Shown: positions 36,179 through 45,390 of the stretch, one piece after another
How positions within the stretch are numbered: the first letter of the stretch is position 1
How the letters are laid out: each line of letters begins with the position of its first letter
Source: Candidatus Ornithobacterium hominis
Lineage (GTDB): Bacteria > Bacteroidota > Bacteroidia > Flavobacteriales > Weeksellaceae
NCBI RefSeq assembly: GCF_951229915.1
Contig: NZ_OX579588.1
Coordinates: 1,579,001-1,643,000 of the forward strand
Length of the DNA: 64,000 nucleotides
Direction of reading: 5' to 3'
The notes under the pieces: generated by a model
Told to the model about the DNA's origin: nothing
Database searches by the model: none
What the model saw: only the letters and a program-made list of their open reading frames with translations
Made by a program: the position numbers and the translations under genes

Positions 36179-36997
36179 ATGCGTAACATGAAAAAAGTAG
36201 CCTTAACCTTTCTTGTGCTTTTAATCGCCGCCTGTAGTACCAACCCTATTACTGGTAAAAAAACACTTATTTTAGTAAGTAATTCTCAGTTATTCCCGAT
36301 GGCTTTTCAGCAGTACAATCAGGTTTTAAAAAAAGAGCAGCTTTCTAAAAATACAGCCCAGACCAAGATGGTGAAAACAGTGGGAAACCGAATAAAGAAT
36401 GCAGCCGAAATGGATTTGAAAGCTAGAAATCAATTGGATTTCTTAAAAGGTTACCAGTGGGAGTTTAACCTAATTGAAAATGACCAACTCAACGCTTGGT
36501 GTATGCCTGGTGGCAAGGTTGCATTCTATACTGGTATCATGCCCGTCTGTAAAAATGATGATGGTGTGGCCGTGGTAATGGGACACGAAATCACCCATGC
36601 TTTGGCAGAGCATAGTGCGCAACGCATGTCGCAAGCCATGCTCGCACAGGGGCTACAAGTAGCTGGGAATGTTGCTATGAATGATTCTCGATATCGAAAT
36701 TTGTTTAACCAACTATACCCTGTAGGGGCACAAATGGGGATTTTGGCTTACTCTAGAAGTGCAGAGCTAGAAGCTGATAGAATTGGCCTCAGACTGATGG
36801 CAATGGCTGGCTATGACCCTCGTGAAGCACCAAAATTCTGGCAAAGAATGGAGGCTCAAAGCAAAGGATCTCGTTTGCCGGAGTTCCTTTCTACACACCC
36901 CAACCCTGGCAGGAGAATTGCGCAACTGGAGAAGGAACTTCCCAAGGTTTTACCTCTGTATTACCAAGCGACTGGTAAATCAGTTAGTTTAAATTAA
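36179..36997 (+). CDS. M48-family metallopeptidase lipoprotein
   Basis: The 272-aa lipoprotein (lipobox LIAAC) is a BepA/LoiP-like M48 peptidase. The zinc motif HEITHALAEH and the downstream third ligand in RSAELEADRIGLRLM are both visible, and LNAWCMPGGKVAFYTGI precedes them. Such enzymes degrade misfolded outer-membrane proteins. A start at the ATG 9 bp downstream (36188, MKKVALTF) is equally likely. It is a single gene ended by a hairpin terminator. Confidence 0.93.
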   Translation: MRNMKKVALTFLVLLIAACSTNPITGKKTLILVSNSQLFPMAFQQYNQVLKKEQLSKNTAQTKMVKTVGNRIKNAAEMDLKARNQLDFLKGYQWEFNLIENDQLNAWCMPGGKVAFYTGIMPVCKNDDGVAVVMGHEITHALAEHSAQRMSQAMLAQGLQVAGNVAMNDSRYRNLFNQLYPVGAQMGILAYSRSAELEADRIGLRLMAMAGYDPREAPKFWQRMEAQSKGSRLPEFLSTHPNPGRRIAQLEKELPKVLPLYYQATGKSVSLN

Positions 36998-37019
36998 TTT
37001 TTTAAGCCTTTATAAATTT
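36996..37019. repeat. Palindromic AAGSCTT repeat, copy 9
   Basis: AAGCCTT version immediately after the M48 stop, with one substitution in the right arm. Confidence 0.7.
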
Positions 37020-37029
37020 CCTTAAAATT

Positions 37030-37066
37030 AAAAATCTTGTCCTTTTTTATGGGGCAGGATTTTTTT
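37030..37066 (+). terminator. Terminator of the M48 gene
   Basis: AAAATCTTGTCC pairs with GGGCAGGATTTT through G-U wobbles, followed by a T7 run. Confidence 0.7.
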
Positions 37067-37112
37067 AAGCTTTATAGAGCCTATTTTAATTTTATAAATC
37101 ATTTCAGCAAAC

Positions 37113-37120
37113 TATTTTTG
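37113..37120 (+). promoter_or_regulatory. -7 element TATTTTTG before trmB
   Basis: A perfect TAnnTTTG ends 4 bp before the trmB ATG, implying a leaderless or near-leaderless transcript. Confidence 0.4.
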
Positions 37121-37124
37121 TAGC

Positions 37125-37796
37125 ATGGCAAAAAATAAACTTCAAAAGTTTAAAGAAAATTTAAACTTCCCGCATTTGATTCAGCCTAAAAGAGAAGAAG
37201 TTCTAGCTGGGTTTGAACTGAAAGGATATTGGAATGAAAAATTCTTTAAAAATGAAAATCCCATTACGCTAGAATTGGGCTGTGGGAAGGGCGACTACAC
37301 CGTGGGACTTTCTCGCCATTATCCTGGACAAAATTTTATCGGCATCGACATCAAAGGAGCTCGCCTGTGGAGGGGTGCGAAAACTGTGGCGCAAGAGGAG
37401 ATTCAAAATGTGGGTTTTATACGCACACAGATTGAGCTTTTGCCACATATCTTTGACGCTAATGAAGTGGCTGAGATTTGGATTACCTTCCCCGATCCTC
37501 AAATCAAATTCCGCCGTGCCAAACATCGATTGACTCATCCTGATTTTCTCAATAATTACTTTAAAATCCTAAAGCCTGGCGGTGCTATTCACCTAAAGAC
37601 TGATAGTGAATTTCTGCACGGTTACACGCATGGCATCATAGAGTTGATGGGATTAAAAACTGTGATTTCTAACCACGATATCTATCATCCAGATACCTTT
37701 GAGTTACCTACTGAGGTGACAGAAATTCAAACGTTTTATGAAAAAAGATTCCGAGAGGAGGGCAAGAAAATTACTTATATCAAATTTTCAAAATAA
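37125..37796 (+). CDS. trmB: tRNA (guanine-N7-)-methyltransferase TrmB
   Basis: The enzyme makes m7G46 in tRNA. The 223-aa protein has the SAM motif LELGCGKGDYTVGLS near residue 50, GIDIKGARLWRGAK, and the catalytic ITFPDPQIKFRRAKHRL with the conserved PDP. The family-typical TxYExRF is seen as TFYEKRF near the C-terminus. Normal length. It is convergent with tamL. Confidence 0.96.
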   Translation: MAKNKLQKFKENLNFPHLIQPKREEVLAGFELKGYWNEKFFKNENPITLELGCGKGDYTVGLSRHYPGQNFIGIDIKGARLWRGAKTVAQEEIQNVGFIRTQIELLPHIFDANEVAEIWITFPDPQIKFRRAKHRLTHPDFLNNYFKILKPGGAIHLKTDSEFLHGYTHGIIELMGLKTVISNHDIYHPDTFELPTEVTEIQTFYEKRFREEGKKITYIKFSK

Positions 37797-37819
37797 TTTT
37801 TTTAAGGCTTAAAAATTTT
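37795..37819. repeat. Palindromic AAGSCTT repeat, copy 10
   Basis: AAGGCTT version between the convergent trmB and tamL stops; nothing else separates the two genes, so it may serve as their terminator. Confidence 0.75.
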
Positions 37820-40370
37820 AGAACGGATAATTGATTCCAAATTGAACCTGAGGTCTTAAAATTTTTAAATCCCGAAACCAGCGGTTGCCTTCGGGGTAAG
37901 CAGGGTCGTGCAGTTTGTAGGCGAAATCCAATCGAGCTATTACAAACGTAAAGTCCAGCCTGGCGCCTAAACCTGCTCCTACAGCGATTTGCTTTAAGAA
38001 AGTATTCCAATGAAATTCAGTTTTAGGGCTTTCATTGTTTACACTCCAAATGTTTCCTGCATCTGCAAATACGGCACCGTTTAGGATTCCAGTCACAGGG
38101 AATCGCAATTCTGCATTCCATGTGATTTTCATATTATCAATGTAAGTTCCCCTATCGTTTGGTCTCAACGGGTTGGGGGACAATTCATAGGCCTGCCACG
38201 CACGGATGTCATTGGATCCTCCACCAAAATAGGAACGGCTGAAGGGTACAACCGTCGAGTTCCCGTAGGGCAACGCTATTCCCATAAAGTTTCTTAGTGC
38301 TAAGTGAAGTTTGGGTGAAATTTCTATTGTTTTTCTCACATCTAAATCAAACCTGACAAATTCAGAATAGGGGACGTTTCCTACCAAAAATTGGTCTTCG
38401 CCTATATAATTTGCATTGTTTTTAAATTTAAATAAATTCTTGAGCAAACGAAAATATGCTCCACTGACCGAGCCGCGGAAGTAAATGTACCACGGGTTGA
38501 TTTTGCTTGGCGTTTTATTCTCGTTATAGGTATAAGAATGGCTAATTGTCTGGATCAAAACATCTTGAGTAATGTTTCTTTTTCGTAAAAACATATTACG
38601 AAAATCTGTGTAGTCTTCTAGCTTATAGCCTTGCTTGGGCAAAGATTTTCTAAAAACATCATCGCTATAAATGAGATTTTCTAATTCATTTTGGTTAATT
38701 CCTTGATTTTTATAGAGATTTTCTACGTTTGGACTATAAGAAAAGTAAGCTTCTTGGGTTTTATTTTTAATTTGATTATCAAGTGTGAAAATTCTATAGT
38801 ATTTCTCTGCCTCTGTATGGCGTATATATTCTAAATCAAATGGAGAAAAAACATGCGAATTCAGCTCTGGCGTCATTTCATAACGTAAATAAGCCAAGTA
38901 GTTTCGGCTGCCTAAGCCAATGTTTTTCTGGCCACTCAAGCCAAGCCCAAGAGAAGATTTTGGATTATAGGTTTTGTCGACTAATTTTTCTGTATTGAAG
39001 GGCAGAAGCCAGCGAGGAAACTTTATTTCTGTTGTAAATGAAAGCTCATAGGCATTGAAAAATATATTTTGTTTTGAAGTCCCGTTGTTTACTGTTCCTA
39101 CCGTTCCACGTAGATTAAAATTCAGGTTTTCCCCACTTTTAAAGACGTTTCTTGTCAATAAATTCAAACCTGGTGAAATTCCGAAATTGATGAATTCTGA
39201 ATACATTCCCTCAAAACTTAATTCTAAATCATACTTTGGCTTGGGGCGTACATAAAAATTTGTGACTAAAGTTGAATCAAGCTGATTTTCAGGCTCCTTC
39301 AGCTCCAGTGCTGTGAGCGAAAAATTTTCTCTATCAAAAATCAATTTTCTTGTATTTTCTATAGATTCTCTACTGTAGAGCTGCCCTTCTTTTATCGCAA
39401 TAGCATCTGTAAATACGCGTGGTTTAAATTTAAACGGCTCATTAGATTTCAGGTGATATCCTTGGTAAATTGTATGAAAAGTACTGTCATTCACATTATT
39501 GGTGAAAATCTGTATTGGCCCGTAATAATATTTTTTAAACTTGCGAATGGAATCTTCTTGCGACTTAGCAATTTTCATCGTTGCGTGCAAATTTTTATCA
39601 TCAGTACTATCTATTTTAAAAATCAATTCATTCCCCAGCTCGTTAAATTTATAATAGCCTTGATTTTTAAAAATCTTTGTCAAGCGATCTCTTTCCTCTT
39701 CAAAATCTCTCACATCAAAACGCTGCCCGACCTTGATTTTTGATTCACCCATGGTTTCAGCATAGAGCTTTTCTAAGCTCGAATCTTCGATGCTTTGGTC
39801 AAAAGACATTATTTTAGAAGGTTCATTGATTTGTATATTATATTTCACTTGTGCTTTTTGTGTGGCTGTATCAATCTCAAAGCTAGGCGAAACTTTTGCA
39901 TCAAAATAACCTCTTTCAAAATAAAATTTCTCTAAATTTTTGGCCGAAGCATAGCTTTTAGTCGTGTCTAAAGTAACTGGTTTAGAGCCTAAATTGTAGA
40001 ACTGGCGTGTCAGCCAATTGGTCTGCCCTACATACTTTTGCACTCGATATTTTATGTACAAACTGTCTAAAAATCCTTGACTTCTTTCTTGGGGATTCGT
40101 GTTGTAATATTCTAAAAAAACACTATCTAGCTCAGCTGGGACTTGATTGTAAGACCAGTCTTGCAAAGGAATCAAACCAAAAACACGGTTATTGGATTTT
40201 TGTAAGATATATTCTTTTAATTCTGATTTAAATTTCTTCTTCCCTTCAAAATTAAATTTATTGGATTGTAAATAATATTCATCTTCGGGTACTTTTTTCG
40301 TAACATTGCAAGAAAACAAAAAAACAACCGAAAGTATCATCATCCATAAGTAAGGCATTCTTATAGGCAT
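37818..40370 (-). CDS. BamA/TamA-family outer-membrane lipoprotein, TamL-like
   Basis: The 850-aa protein has a lipoprotein signal (VVFLFSC) followed by NVTKKVPEDEYYLQSN. POTRA-like repeats occupy about residues 40-380 and a 16-strand Omp85 barrel with FGGGSNDIRAW fills the C-terminus, ending in the Phe signal INYPF. Bacteroidetes replace TamA with lipidated TamL, which works with TamB in outer-membrane assembly; tamB is not in this window. No neighbour is functionally linked. Confidence 0.9.
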   Translation of the reverse strand: MPIRMPYLWMMILSVVFLFSCNVTKKVPEDEYYLQSNKFNFEGKKKFKSELKEYILQKSNNRVFGLIPLQDWSYNQVPAELDSVFLEYYNTNPQERSQGFLDSLYIKYRVQKYVGQTNWLTRQFYNLGSKPVTLDTTKSYASAKNLEKFYFERGYFDAKVSPSFEIDTATQKAQVKYNIQINEPSKIMSFDQSIEDSSLEKLYAETMGESKIKVGQRFDVRDFEEERDRLTKIFKNQGYYKFNELGNELIFKIDSTDDKNLHATMKIAKSQEDSIRKFKKYYYGPIQIFTNNVNDSTFHTIYQGYHLKSNEPFKFKPRVFTDAIAIKEGQLYSRESIENTRKLIFDRENFSLTALELKEPENQLDSTLVTNFYVRPKPKYDLELSFEGMYSEFINFGISPGLNLLTRNVFKSGENLNFNLRGTVGTVNNGTSKQNIFFNAYELSFTTEIKFPRWLLPFNTEKLVDKTYNPKSSLGLGLSGQKNIGLGSRNYLAYLRYEMTPELNSHVFSPFDLEYIRHTEAEKYYRIFTLDNQIKNKTQEAYFSYSPNVENLYKNQGINQNELENLIYSDDVFRKSLPKQGYKLEDYTDFRNMFLRKRNITQDVLIQTISHSYTYNENKTPSKINPWYIYFRGSVSGAYFRLLKNLFKFKNNANYIGEDQFLVGNVPYSEFVRFDLDVRKTIEISPKLHLALRNFMGIALPYGNSTVVPFSRSYFGGGSNDIRAWQAYELSPNPLRPNDRGTYIDNMKITWNAELRFPVTGILNGAVFADAGNIWSVNNESPKTEFHWNTFLKQIAVGAGLGARLDFTFVIARLDFAYKLHDPAYPEGNRWFRDLKILRPQVQFGINYPF

Positions 40371-40403
40371 GTAAACTTTTTTATAAAATTATAGCGTAAA
40401 AAT

Positions 40404-41132
40404 ATGTTAACCAAAGCTGAAATCAAATTAATTAATCAATTGAAGCTAAAAAAAACCCGAGAAAAGCATCAACTCTTCATCGTAGAGGGAGACAAATCTA
40501 TACAAGAGTTCCTAGACGGCCCATTTCAATTGGTCTCGCTATACAGCGTAGAAAATACTTTTTTTTCTAAAGGCTTAAAAAAAATCACACCACAAGAACT
40601 CAAAAAAATTTCACACCTTACAACTCCACAAAACAGTTTAGCCGTCTTTAAACTCCCCCACTGGGGAATCCCGAAAAAAAGCGGATTTTTACTAGGTTTA
40701 GACGGCATACAAGACCCAGGAAATCTAGGCACATTGATTCGCTTAGCCGATTGGTTTGGAATCACTCACATTATTTGCAGTAAAAATACAGTTGATGTTT
40801 TCAACCCCAAAGTCATTCAAGCAAGTATGGGCTCGCTCAACCGCATACAAATTCATTACTTGGATTTAGAGAGTTTTTTAAATGATTTCCCTGCCCCTAT
40901 TTTTGGCGCATTCATGGATGGTGAGAATGTTTATCAAAAGAATTTATCGCCCGAAGGAATTTTAATTCTCGGGAACGAAGGTAATGGCATTTCCACTGAA
41001 ATCAAAAATTTATGCACACAAAAAATCAGTATTCCTCAAGTGGAGAAAACGGGCAAAACTGAAAGCCTTAATGTCGCTGTAGCAGGGAGTATCCTGATCA
41101 GTCAATTCTATGCTAAAAGCCTCAGAAATTGA
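40404..41132 (+). CDS. SpoU/TrmH-family RNA 2'-O-methyltransferase
   Basis: The 242-aa protein has an N-terminal substrate-binding domain (KLKKTREKHQLFIVEGDKSIQEFL) and a SPOUT catalytic domain with GIQDPGNLGTLIRLADWFG, LILGNEGNGIS and the C-terminal KTESLNVAVAGSILISQF signature. It methylates ribose in rRNA or tRNA; the exact target cannot be read. Degenerate palindromic repeat sequence (about 40570) encodes SKGLKKI within it. Confidence 0.93.
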   Translation: MLTKAEIKLINQLKLKKTREKHQLFIVEGDKSIQEFLDGPFQLVSLYSVENTFFSKGLKKITPQELKKISHLTTPQNSLAVFKLPHWGIPKKSGFLLGLDGIQDPGNLGTLIRLADWFGITHIICSKNTVDVFNPKVIQASMGSLNRIQIHYLDLESFLNDFPAPIFGAFMDGENVYQKNLSPEGILILGNEGNGISTEIKNLCTQKISIPQVEKTGKTESLNVAVAGSILISQFYAKSLRN

Positions 41133-41185
41133 TGATTGCTTAAATCACAAGATTAATTTTTTAAATTTGATTGAATTTTGTGTTT

Positions 41186-41211
41186 ATTTTTTTTAAGGCT
41201 TAAAAAATTTT
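41186..41211. repeat. Palindromic AAGSCTT repeat, copy 11
   Basis: AAGGCTT version between the convergent SpoU methyltransferase and beta-barrel genes. Confidence 0.8.
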
Positions 41212-41230
41212 CTACGAATTCTACCAACTG

Positions 41231-41734
41231 TCAATCATGCCAAAATAACAAGAATGGTATTTTGATATTTAAGCCCAATTTCAGCCCAGCTAAATTCGCT
41301 TTTTTATTCTCCCGAAATTCAAACCCATAGCCAGCGGTGAATTCTAATAAATCTAAAATCGTGATTCCAGCTTCTGGCGTGACATGCCATGGCGAAACCG
41401 AGGTTCTAACTAGCCAAAAGGCAGAATTAATCTGACTTGAATAAGGGTCTATCACTGAATTTTTTAAATTAAATAAATAACCCAAATGTGCCTCTGGTAT
41501 GGTGGTAAATTTCCCGCTAGGGGCTCCCAAATTAACTGCAATTCCTAAATCTACCACGTGATTATTTGGCCTAACGAAATAAGCGTCTAGCCCTCCTTCA
41601 AAATAACTAGCATCTTGATAAGTATAGCCTAAATTAAAGAGATAATAAGCTGTAAAATCCTGATATTGAGGTTTATGCTGAGCTTCAACGGTGCTAAACA
41701 AGCTACATATTATTATCAAAAAAAAATTTCTCAT
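41231..41734 (-). CDS. Predicted outer-membrane beta-barrel protein
   Basis: A 167-aa protein with a signal peptide ending VEAQ. Alternating hydrophobic and aromatic strands (YYLFNLGYTYQDASYFEGGLDAYF, AHLGYLFNLKNSV, LLEFTAGYGFEF, LGLNIKIPFLLF) resemble a small eight-strand barrel. The family is not one I can name. It lies downstream of htrA but is separated from it by a strong hairpin, so it is probably expressed alone. Confidence 0.65.
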   Translation of the reverse strand: MRNFFLIIICSLFSTVEAQHKPQYQDFTAYYLFNLGYTYQDASYFEGGLDAYFVRPNNHVVDLGIAVNLGAPSGKFTTIPEAHLGYLFNLKNSVIDPYSSQINSAFWLVRTSVSPWHVTPEAGITILDLLEFTAGYGFEFRENKKANLAGLKLGLNIKIPFLLFWHD

Positions 41735-41765
41735 TCTTCTAAATTACGGTCAAATTTACACAAAA

Positions 41766-41790
41766 AAAGTCGCTCTCGATAAGCGACTTT
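41766..41790 (-). terminator. Terminator downstream of htrA
   Basis: AAAGTCGCT and AGCGACTTT form a perfect 9-bp stem with a TCTCGATA-type loop; the minus-strand side runs into T7. Confidence 0.8.
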
Positions 41791-41825
41791 AAAATTTTTA
41801 GTAACCTGTTCAAATTTTATATTTA

Positions 41826-41847
41826 ATTTTTTTAAGGCTTTAAAAAT
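41826..41847. repeat. Palindromic AAGSCTT repeat, copy 12
   Basis: AAGGCTTT variant abutting the htrA stop. Confidence 0.65.
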
Positions 41848-41849
41848 TC

Positions 41850-43388
41850 TTACATCTTAAATCCTTGTGTGTACATTCTACCATAGCGGTCTAGGAAATT
41901 AACGGAAACATTCCCTTTGTAATTTTTCAATATTTTATCAATATCATTTTTAGAATTAATATCTTTCCCGTTGATTTTTGTGATGATGTAGCCTTCATTG
42001 ATGCCAATTTGGGCAAAATCACTTCTGCTAGAAATGCTTGTTACCATCACGCCGTTTTTGATTCCATAGCGAGCTTTCATTTCATCAGTCAGAGGCTGAA
42101 AAGAAGCTCCCATTTTTTCAGTTGCTGTTAAATCAGCTTTAGAGCGGATTTTTGCATTTCCGTTGATGTCTTTTAATGTTACGTTATAATCTCGTAATTT
42201 TCCGTTTCTCTCTACAGTTACTTTCACCACATCTCCTGGGTTTTTAGAGCCAATTGCTACACTCAGGTTACTGTAAGCTGTCACAGGCTGGCCATCAATT
42301 TTTTTGATGAAATCGCCTTCTTCTATACCAGCTTCTATCGCACCACCATCATCGCTCAACTGGCTTACCATTATTCCGCTATTAGGCTTTACTTTTTTAT
42401 CAAATTCTTTGTTGTATTGTTTTACCATTTGCTCATCAGAGGTATCTAAAATCCCAACTCCTAGGAATCCTCGTTGCACCATTCCGTATTGTTTTAAATC
42501 ACTCACAATCTTCTGAACGATATTGGATGGGACGGCAAATCCATAGCCTGCGTAACTTCCTGTCTGAGAGAAAATTGCCGTATTAATCCCGACCAAATGC
42601 CCATTAGTATTCACCAAGGCTCCTCCTGAGTTTCCTGGGTTTATGGCAGCATCTGTCTGAATGAAAGATTCTATGGGGTGATCTCCATTTTTTCCTAAAA
42701 TATTGATACTTCTTCCTTTTGCACTTACGATACCCGCGGTTACTGTAGAATTCAAACCAAACGGATTCCCTACTGCTAAAACCCACTCGCCTACTTTTAA
42801 ATTATCTGAATTAAAGAAAGATAAATAAGGTAAATTATCTTCATCTATTTTCAGCAGAGAAATATCTGTATTCGGGTCTGTTCCGATGACTTTTGCTGTG
42901 TAATTTTGCTTGTTATTGAGTGTTATTTCTACCTTTGTCGCGTTTTGAATCACGTGATTATTGGTCACGATGTAGCCATCTTTTGAAATGATGACTCCAG
43001 AACCAGCAGTCAGAGGAACTTCTTTTTGTTCACTCTGTGGTTGCCTTTGCTGGCCTCTAAATCTTTCACCAAAAAAATGCTCAAAAAACGGGTCGCTAAA
43101 CATGTCGCCAAACGGATTACCACCGCTCTGGCGATTTGAGCGCGTCCCATAGTTAGTCACACTCACAACGGCGTTTACTGAATTTTCTGCCGCTTTTGTG
43201 AAATCAGGCAAATCAGTCCCCGCAGAGGTGTAATTATAAGTTGCAAATTGCGCATTTCCATTTTGCTCTGGCTGTAGGGTTGCTACAGAATTAGAGGAAA
43301 CATCATTACTTTTATTATACTCTATCAACCCAAAAGTTGTGCCTGCGCTCACAACGCCTACCAATGCATAAGTTAATAAATTTTTCAT
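41850..43388 (-). CDS. Periplasmic serine protease HtrA/DegQ (Do family)
   Basis: The 512-aa protease-chaperone has an N-terminal signal/anchor (LLTYALVGVVSAGTTFGLIEY). The chymotrypsin-like domain carries the triad His in ITNNHVI, Asp in DTDISLLKID and Ser in NPGNSGGALV. Two PDZ domains follow (about residues 300-395 and 420-505). It degrades or refolds envelope proteins. No sigma-E-type promoter is evident. It is a single gene ended by a strong terminator. Confidence 0.95.
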   Translation of the reverse strand: MKNLLTYALVGVVSAGTTFGLIEYNKSNDVSSNSVATLQPEQNGNAQFATYNYTSAGTDLPDFTKAAENSVNAVVSVTNYGTRSNRQSGGNPFGDMFSDPFFEHFFGERFRGQQRQPQSEQKEVPLTAGSGVIISKDGYIVTNNHVIQNATKVEITLNNKQNYTAKVIGTDPNTDISLLKIDEDNLPYLSFFNSDNLKVGEWVLAVGNPFGLNSTVTAGIVSAKGRSINILGKNGDHPIESFIQTDAAINPGNSGGALVNTNGHLVGINTAIFSQTGSYAGYGFAVPSNIVQKIVSDLKQYGMVQRGFLGVGILDTSDEQMVKQYNKEFDKKVKPNSGIMVSQLSDDGGAIEAGIEEGDFIKKIDGQPVTAYSNLSVAIGSKNPGDVVKVTVERNGKLRDYNVTLKDINGNAKIRSKADLTATEKMGASFQPLTDEMKARYGIKNGVMVTSISSRSDFAQIGINEGYIITKINGKDINSKNDIDKILKNYKGNVSVNFLDRYGRMYTQGFKM

Positions 43389-43546
43389 ATTTCAATTATT
43401 TTAAAAATCTTTCTATTCTGAATTAAATTTTAACAAATTTGATACCAATGAATTTTACGTTTCAAACGGTTTAACTTGGTTTAACATCACTTAAACTAAC
43501 TTTAAATTATTTTTTGCCTTATTTTGCCATTAATTTATTTTAAATC

Positions 43547-44317
43547 ATGGGAATTTATTTCTATAAATACCAAGGGACTGGGAATGATTTTGTAATGATA
43601 GATGCTATCAATCAATCAATTAAACTCAACAGGGAACAAATTAATCAACTTTGTGACCGTAAATTTGGTATTGGGGCTGATGGTTTAATAATTTTAACAC
43701 GCCAACATGGCAATTTCTATATGAATTATTACAACAGCGATGGCAAAGAAAGTAGTATGTGCGGCAATGGTGGGCGTTGTTTTATAAAATTTTTATCTGA
43801 TTTAAACTTGATTGAAAAAAAAGTTGAATTCTTTGCCATAGACGGCTGGCACAGCGGGAAAATCAATGAAAATCAAGTCAGTCTTGAATTAAAAAATATT
43901 TATGAGATTCAACAAAACAAAGATTTCATTTTTTTAGACACAGGCTCACCACATCACGTAGAATTTAGAGAAAACATTGATGATATTGATGTTGCTCAAG
44001 CAGGCAGAGCCATCCGATATTCTAAGCTTTACCCAAACGGAACGAATGTTAATTTTGTAGAAATCATTTCACCAGAAAAAATTAAAGTCCGAACTTACGA
44101 GCGTGGCGTAGAAGATGAAACGCTTTCGTGTGGCACTGGAGTTACGGCGGCGGCAATCAGTGCAAATTTTCTAAGCCTTATAAAAAACAAACAAATTTCT
44201 GTAGAAACAAAAGGCGGTGATTTGCAAGTCTGTTTTGATGAAAATGAATCCCAATATACCAACGTGTGGCTCACTGGGCCTGCGGAGCAAGTTTTCAAAG
44301 GTCTAATCGAAATTTAA
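43547..44317 (+). CDS. dapF: Diaminopimelate epimerase
   Basis: The enzyme converts LL- to meso-diaminopimelate for peptidoglycan and lysine. The 256-aa protein has both catalytic cysteines: SMCGNGGRCF near residue 72 and LSCGTGVTAAA near residue 198. GTGNDFVMID opens the protein. It lies 3 bp upstream of mltG, giving a two-gene cell-wall operon. The palindromic repeat occurs in degenerate form as FLSLIKN (about 44167-44190). Confidence 0.96.
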   Translation: MGIYFYKYQGTGNDFVMIDAINQSIKLNREQINQLCDRKFGIGADGLIILTRQHGNFYMNYYNSDGKESSMCGNGGRCFIKFLSDLNLIEKKVEFFAIDGWHSGKINENQVSLELKNIYEIQQNKDFIFLDTGSPHHVEFRENIDDIDVAQAGRAIRYSKLYPNGTNVNFVEIISPEKIKVRTYERGVEDETLSCGTGVTAAAISANFLSLIKNKQISVETKGGDLQVCFDENESQYTNVWLTGPAEQVFKGLIEI

Positions 44318-44320
44318 TTT

Positions 44321-45331
44321 ATGAAAAAAATCCTTTTATTCATCATTATTTTAATCTTTTTCCAATCTTGTGGCTATCTGCAAGGGAATAAAGAAAATGT
44401 AGCAAAAGAAAGTGTTTTATACATTCCGCAAAACGCTAGTTACAAGCAAGTTTTAGATTCTCTAAGGCATAAACTGAGCGATGTAGAATCCTTCGACTCT
44501 TATGCCAAGACTAAAAATTATCAAAAAAACATTAAAGCTGGACGCTATATTTTAACTCCAGGGAAAACCAATGAAGAGTTGGTGAGCAAACTGATGCTCG
44601 GGGAAGAAGATGAAATAAATCTGATGATTACCAATGAGCCGACCATTTTCCATTTGGCTCGTGATGTTGCAAAAAAGATCACTGCCGATTCTGCTGAAAT
44701 TGTAAATGCTATTTTAAATCACCCTCAACTTAAAGAAAAAGGTTTAGATTTAGAAACATCCAAAATTTATTTCATCCCCAATACCTATCGTTTTTTTTGG
44801 ATAACAAGCGGGGAGGATTTTGTAAACCGAATGATAAAAGAACATGATGTCTTCTGGAACAAAAAGCGTTTGGAAAAATTAAAAAATTCAGGAATGACGG
44901 AATTAGAAGTCTACACCTTGGCTTCCATCGTGCAAATGGAATCAAGCAAAATAGATGAGCAGCCCAAAGTCGCTAGAGCTTACCTAAATCGCTTAGAACA
45001 AGGGCATTACCTACAAGCTGACCCAACTTCTGTCTATGCTTGGAAATTGCAAAATGGCTTCACACAGCAGGTGCAGCGCGTCTACCACAAACACTTGAAA
45101 ACCATCTCTGCCTACAATACTTACAAAAACCCAGGTTTACCGCCTGCACCTATTACATTGCCCAATCCGTCAGCTATAGATGCAGTTTTGAGCCCAGCCA
45201 AGCATGATTTCATTTTCTTTGCGGCTGACCCTGACCGCCCAGGTTATCATAATTTCACCAGTAGCTATGCTGAACATCTAAAAAATGCTAAAAAGTACCA
45301 CAATTGGCTGAAAGCAAATAACATTAAATAA
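44321..45331 (+). CDS. mltG: Endolytic murein transglycosylase MltG
   Basis: MltG cuts nascent glycan strands and sets their length. The 336-aa protein has an N-terminal hydrophobic segment ending SCG, so it may be lipidated in this organism. It carries a LysM-like/YceG fold, the catalytic Glu in ASIVQMESSK near residue 208, and the C-terminal PGLPPAPITLPNPSAIDAVLSP with FFAADPDRPGYHNFT. Partner gene: dapF immediately upstream. Confidence 0.95.
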   Translation: MKKILLFIIILIFFQSCGYLQGNKENVAKESVLYIPQNASYKQVLDSLRHKLSDVESFDSYAKTKNYQKNIKAGRYILTPGKTNEELVSKLMLGEEDEINLMITNEPTIFHLARDVAKKITADSAEIVNAILNHPQLKEKGLDLETSKIYFIPNTYRFFWITSGEDFVNRMIKEHDVFWNKKRLEKLKNSGMTELEVYTLASIVQMESSKIDEQPKVARAYLNRLEQGHYLQADPTSVYAWKLQNGFTQQVQRVYHKHLKTISAYNTYKNPGLPPAPITLPNPSAIDAVLSPAKHDFIFFAADPDRPGYHNFTSSYAEHLKNAKKYHNWLKANNIK

Positions 45332-45362
45332 TTTGGGGGCAAGTGTTTATTTAAATTTTAGT

Positions 45363-45390
45363 AAAATTTTTTAAGGCTTAAAAAATTTTT
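45363..45390. repeat. Palindromic AAGSCTT repeat, copy 13 (most complete)
   Basis: The fullest copy in the window: AAAATTTTTT on the left, AAGGCTT centre, AAAAAATTTTT on the right. It lies between the convergent mltG and nadD stops. Confidence 0.85.
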
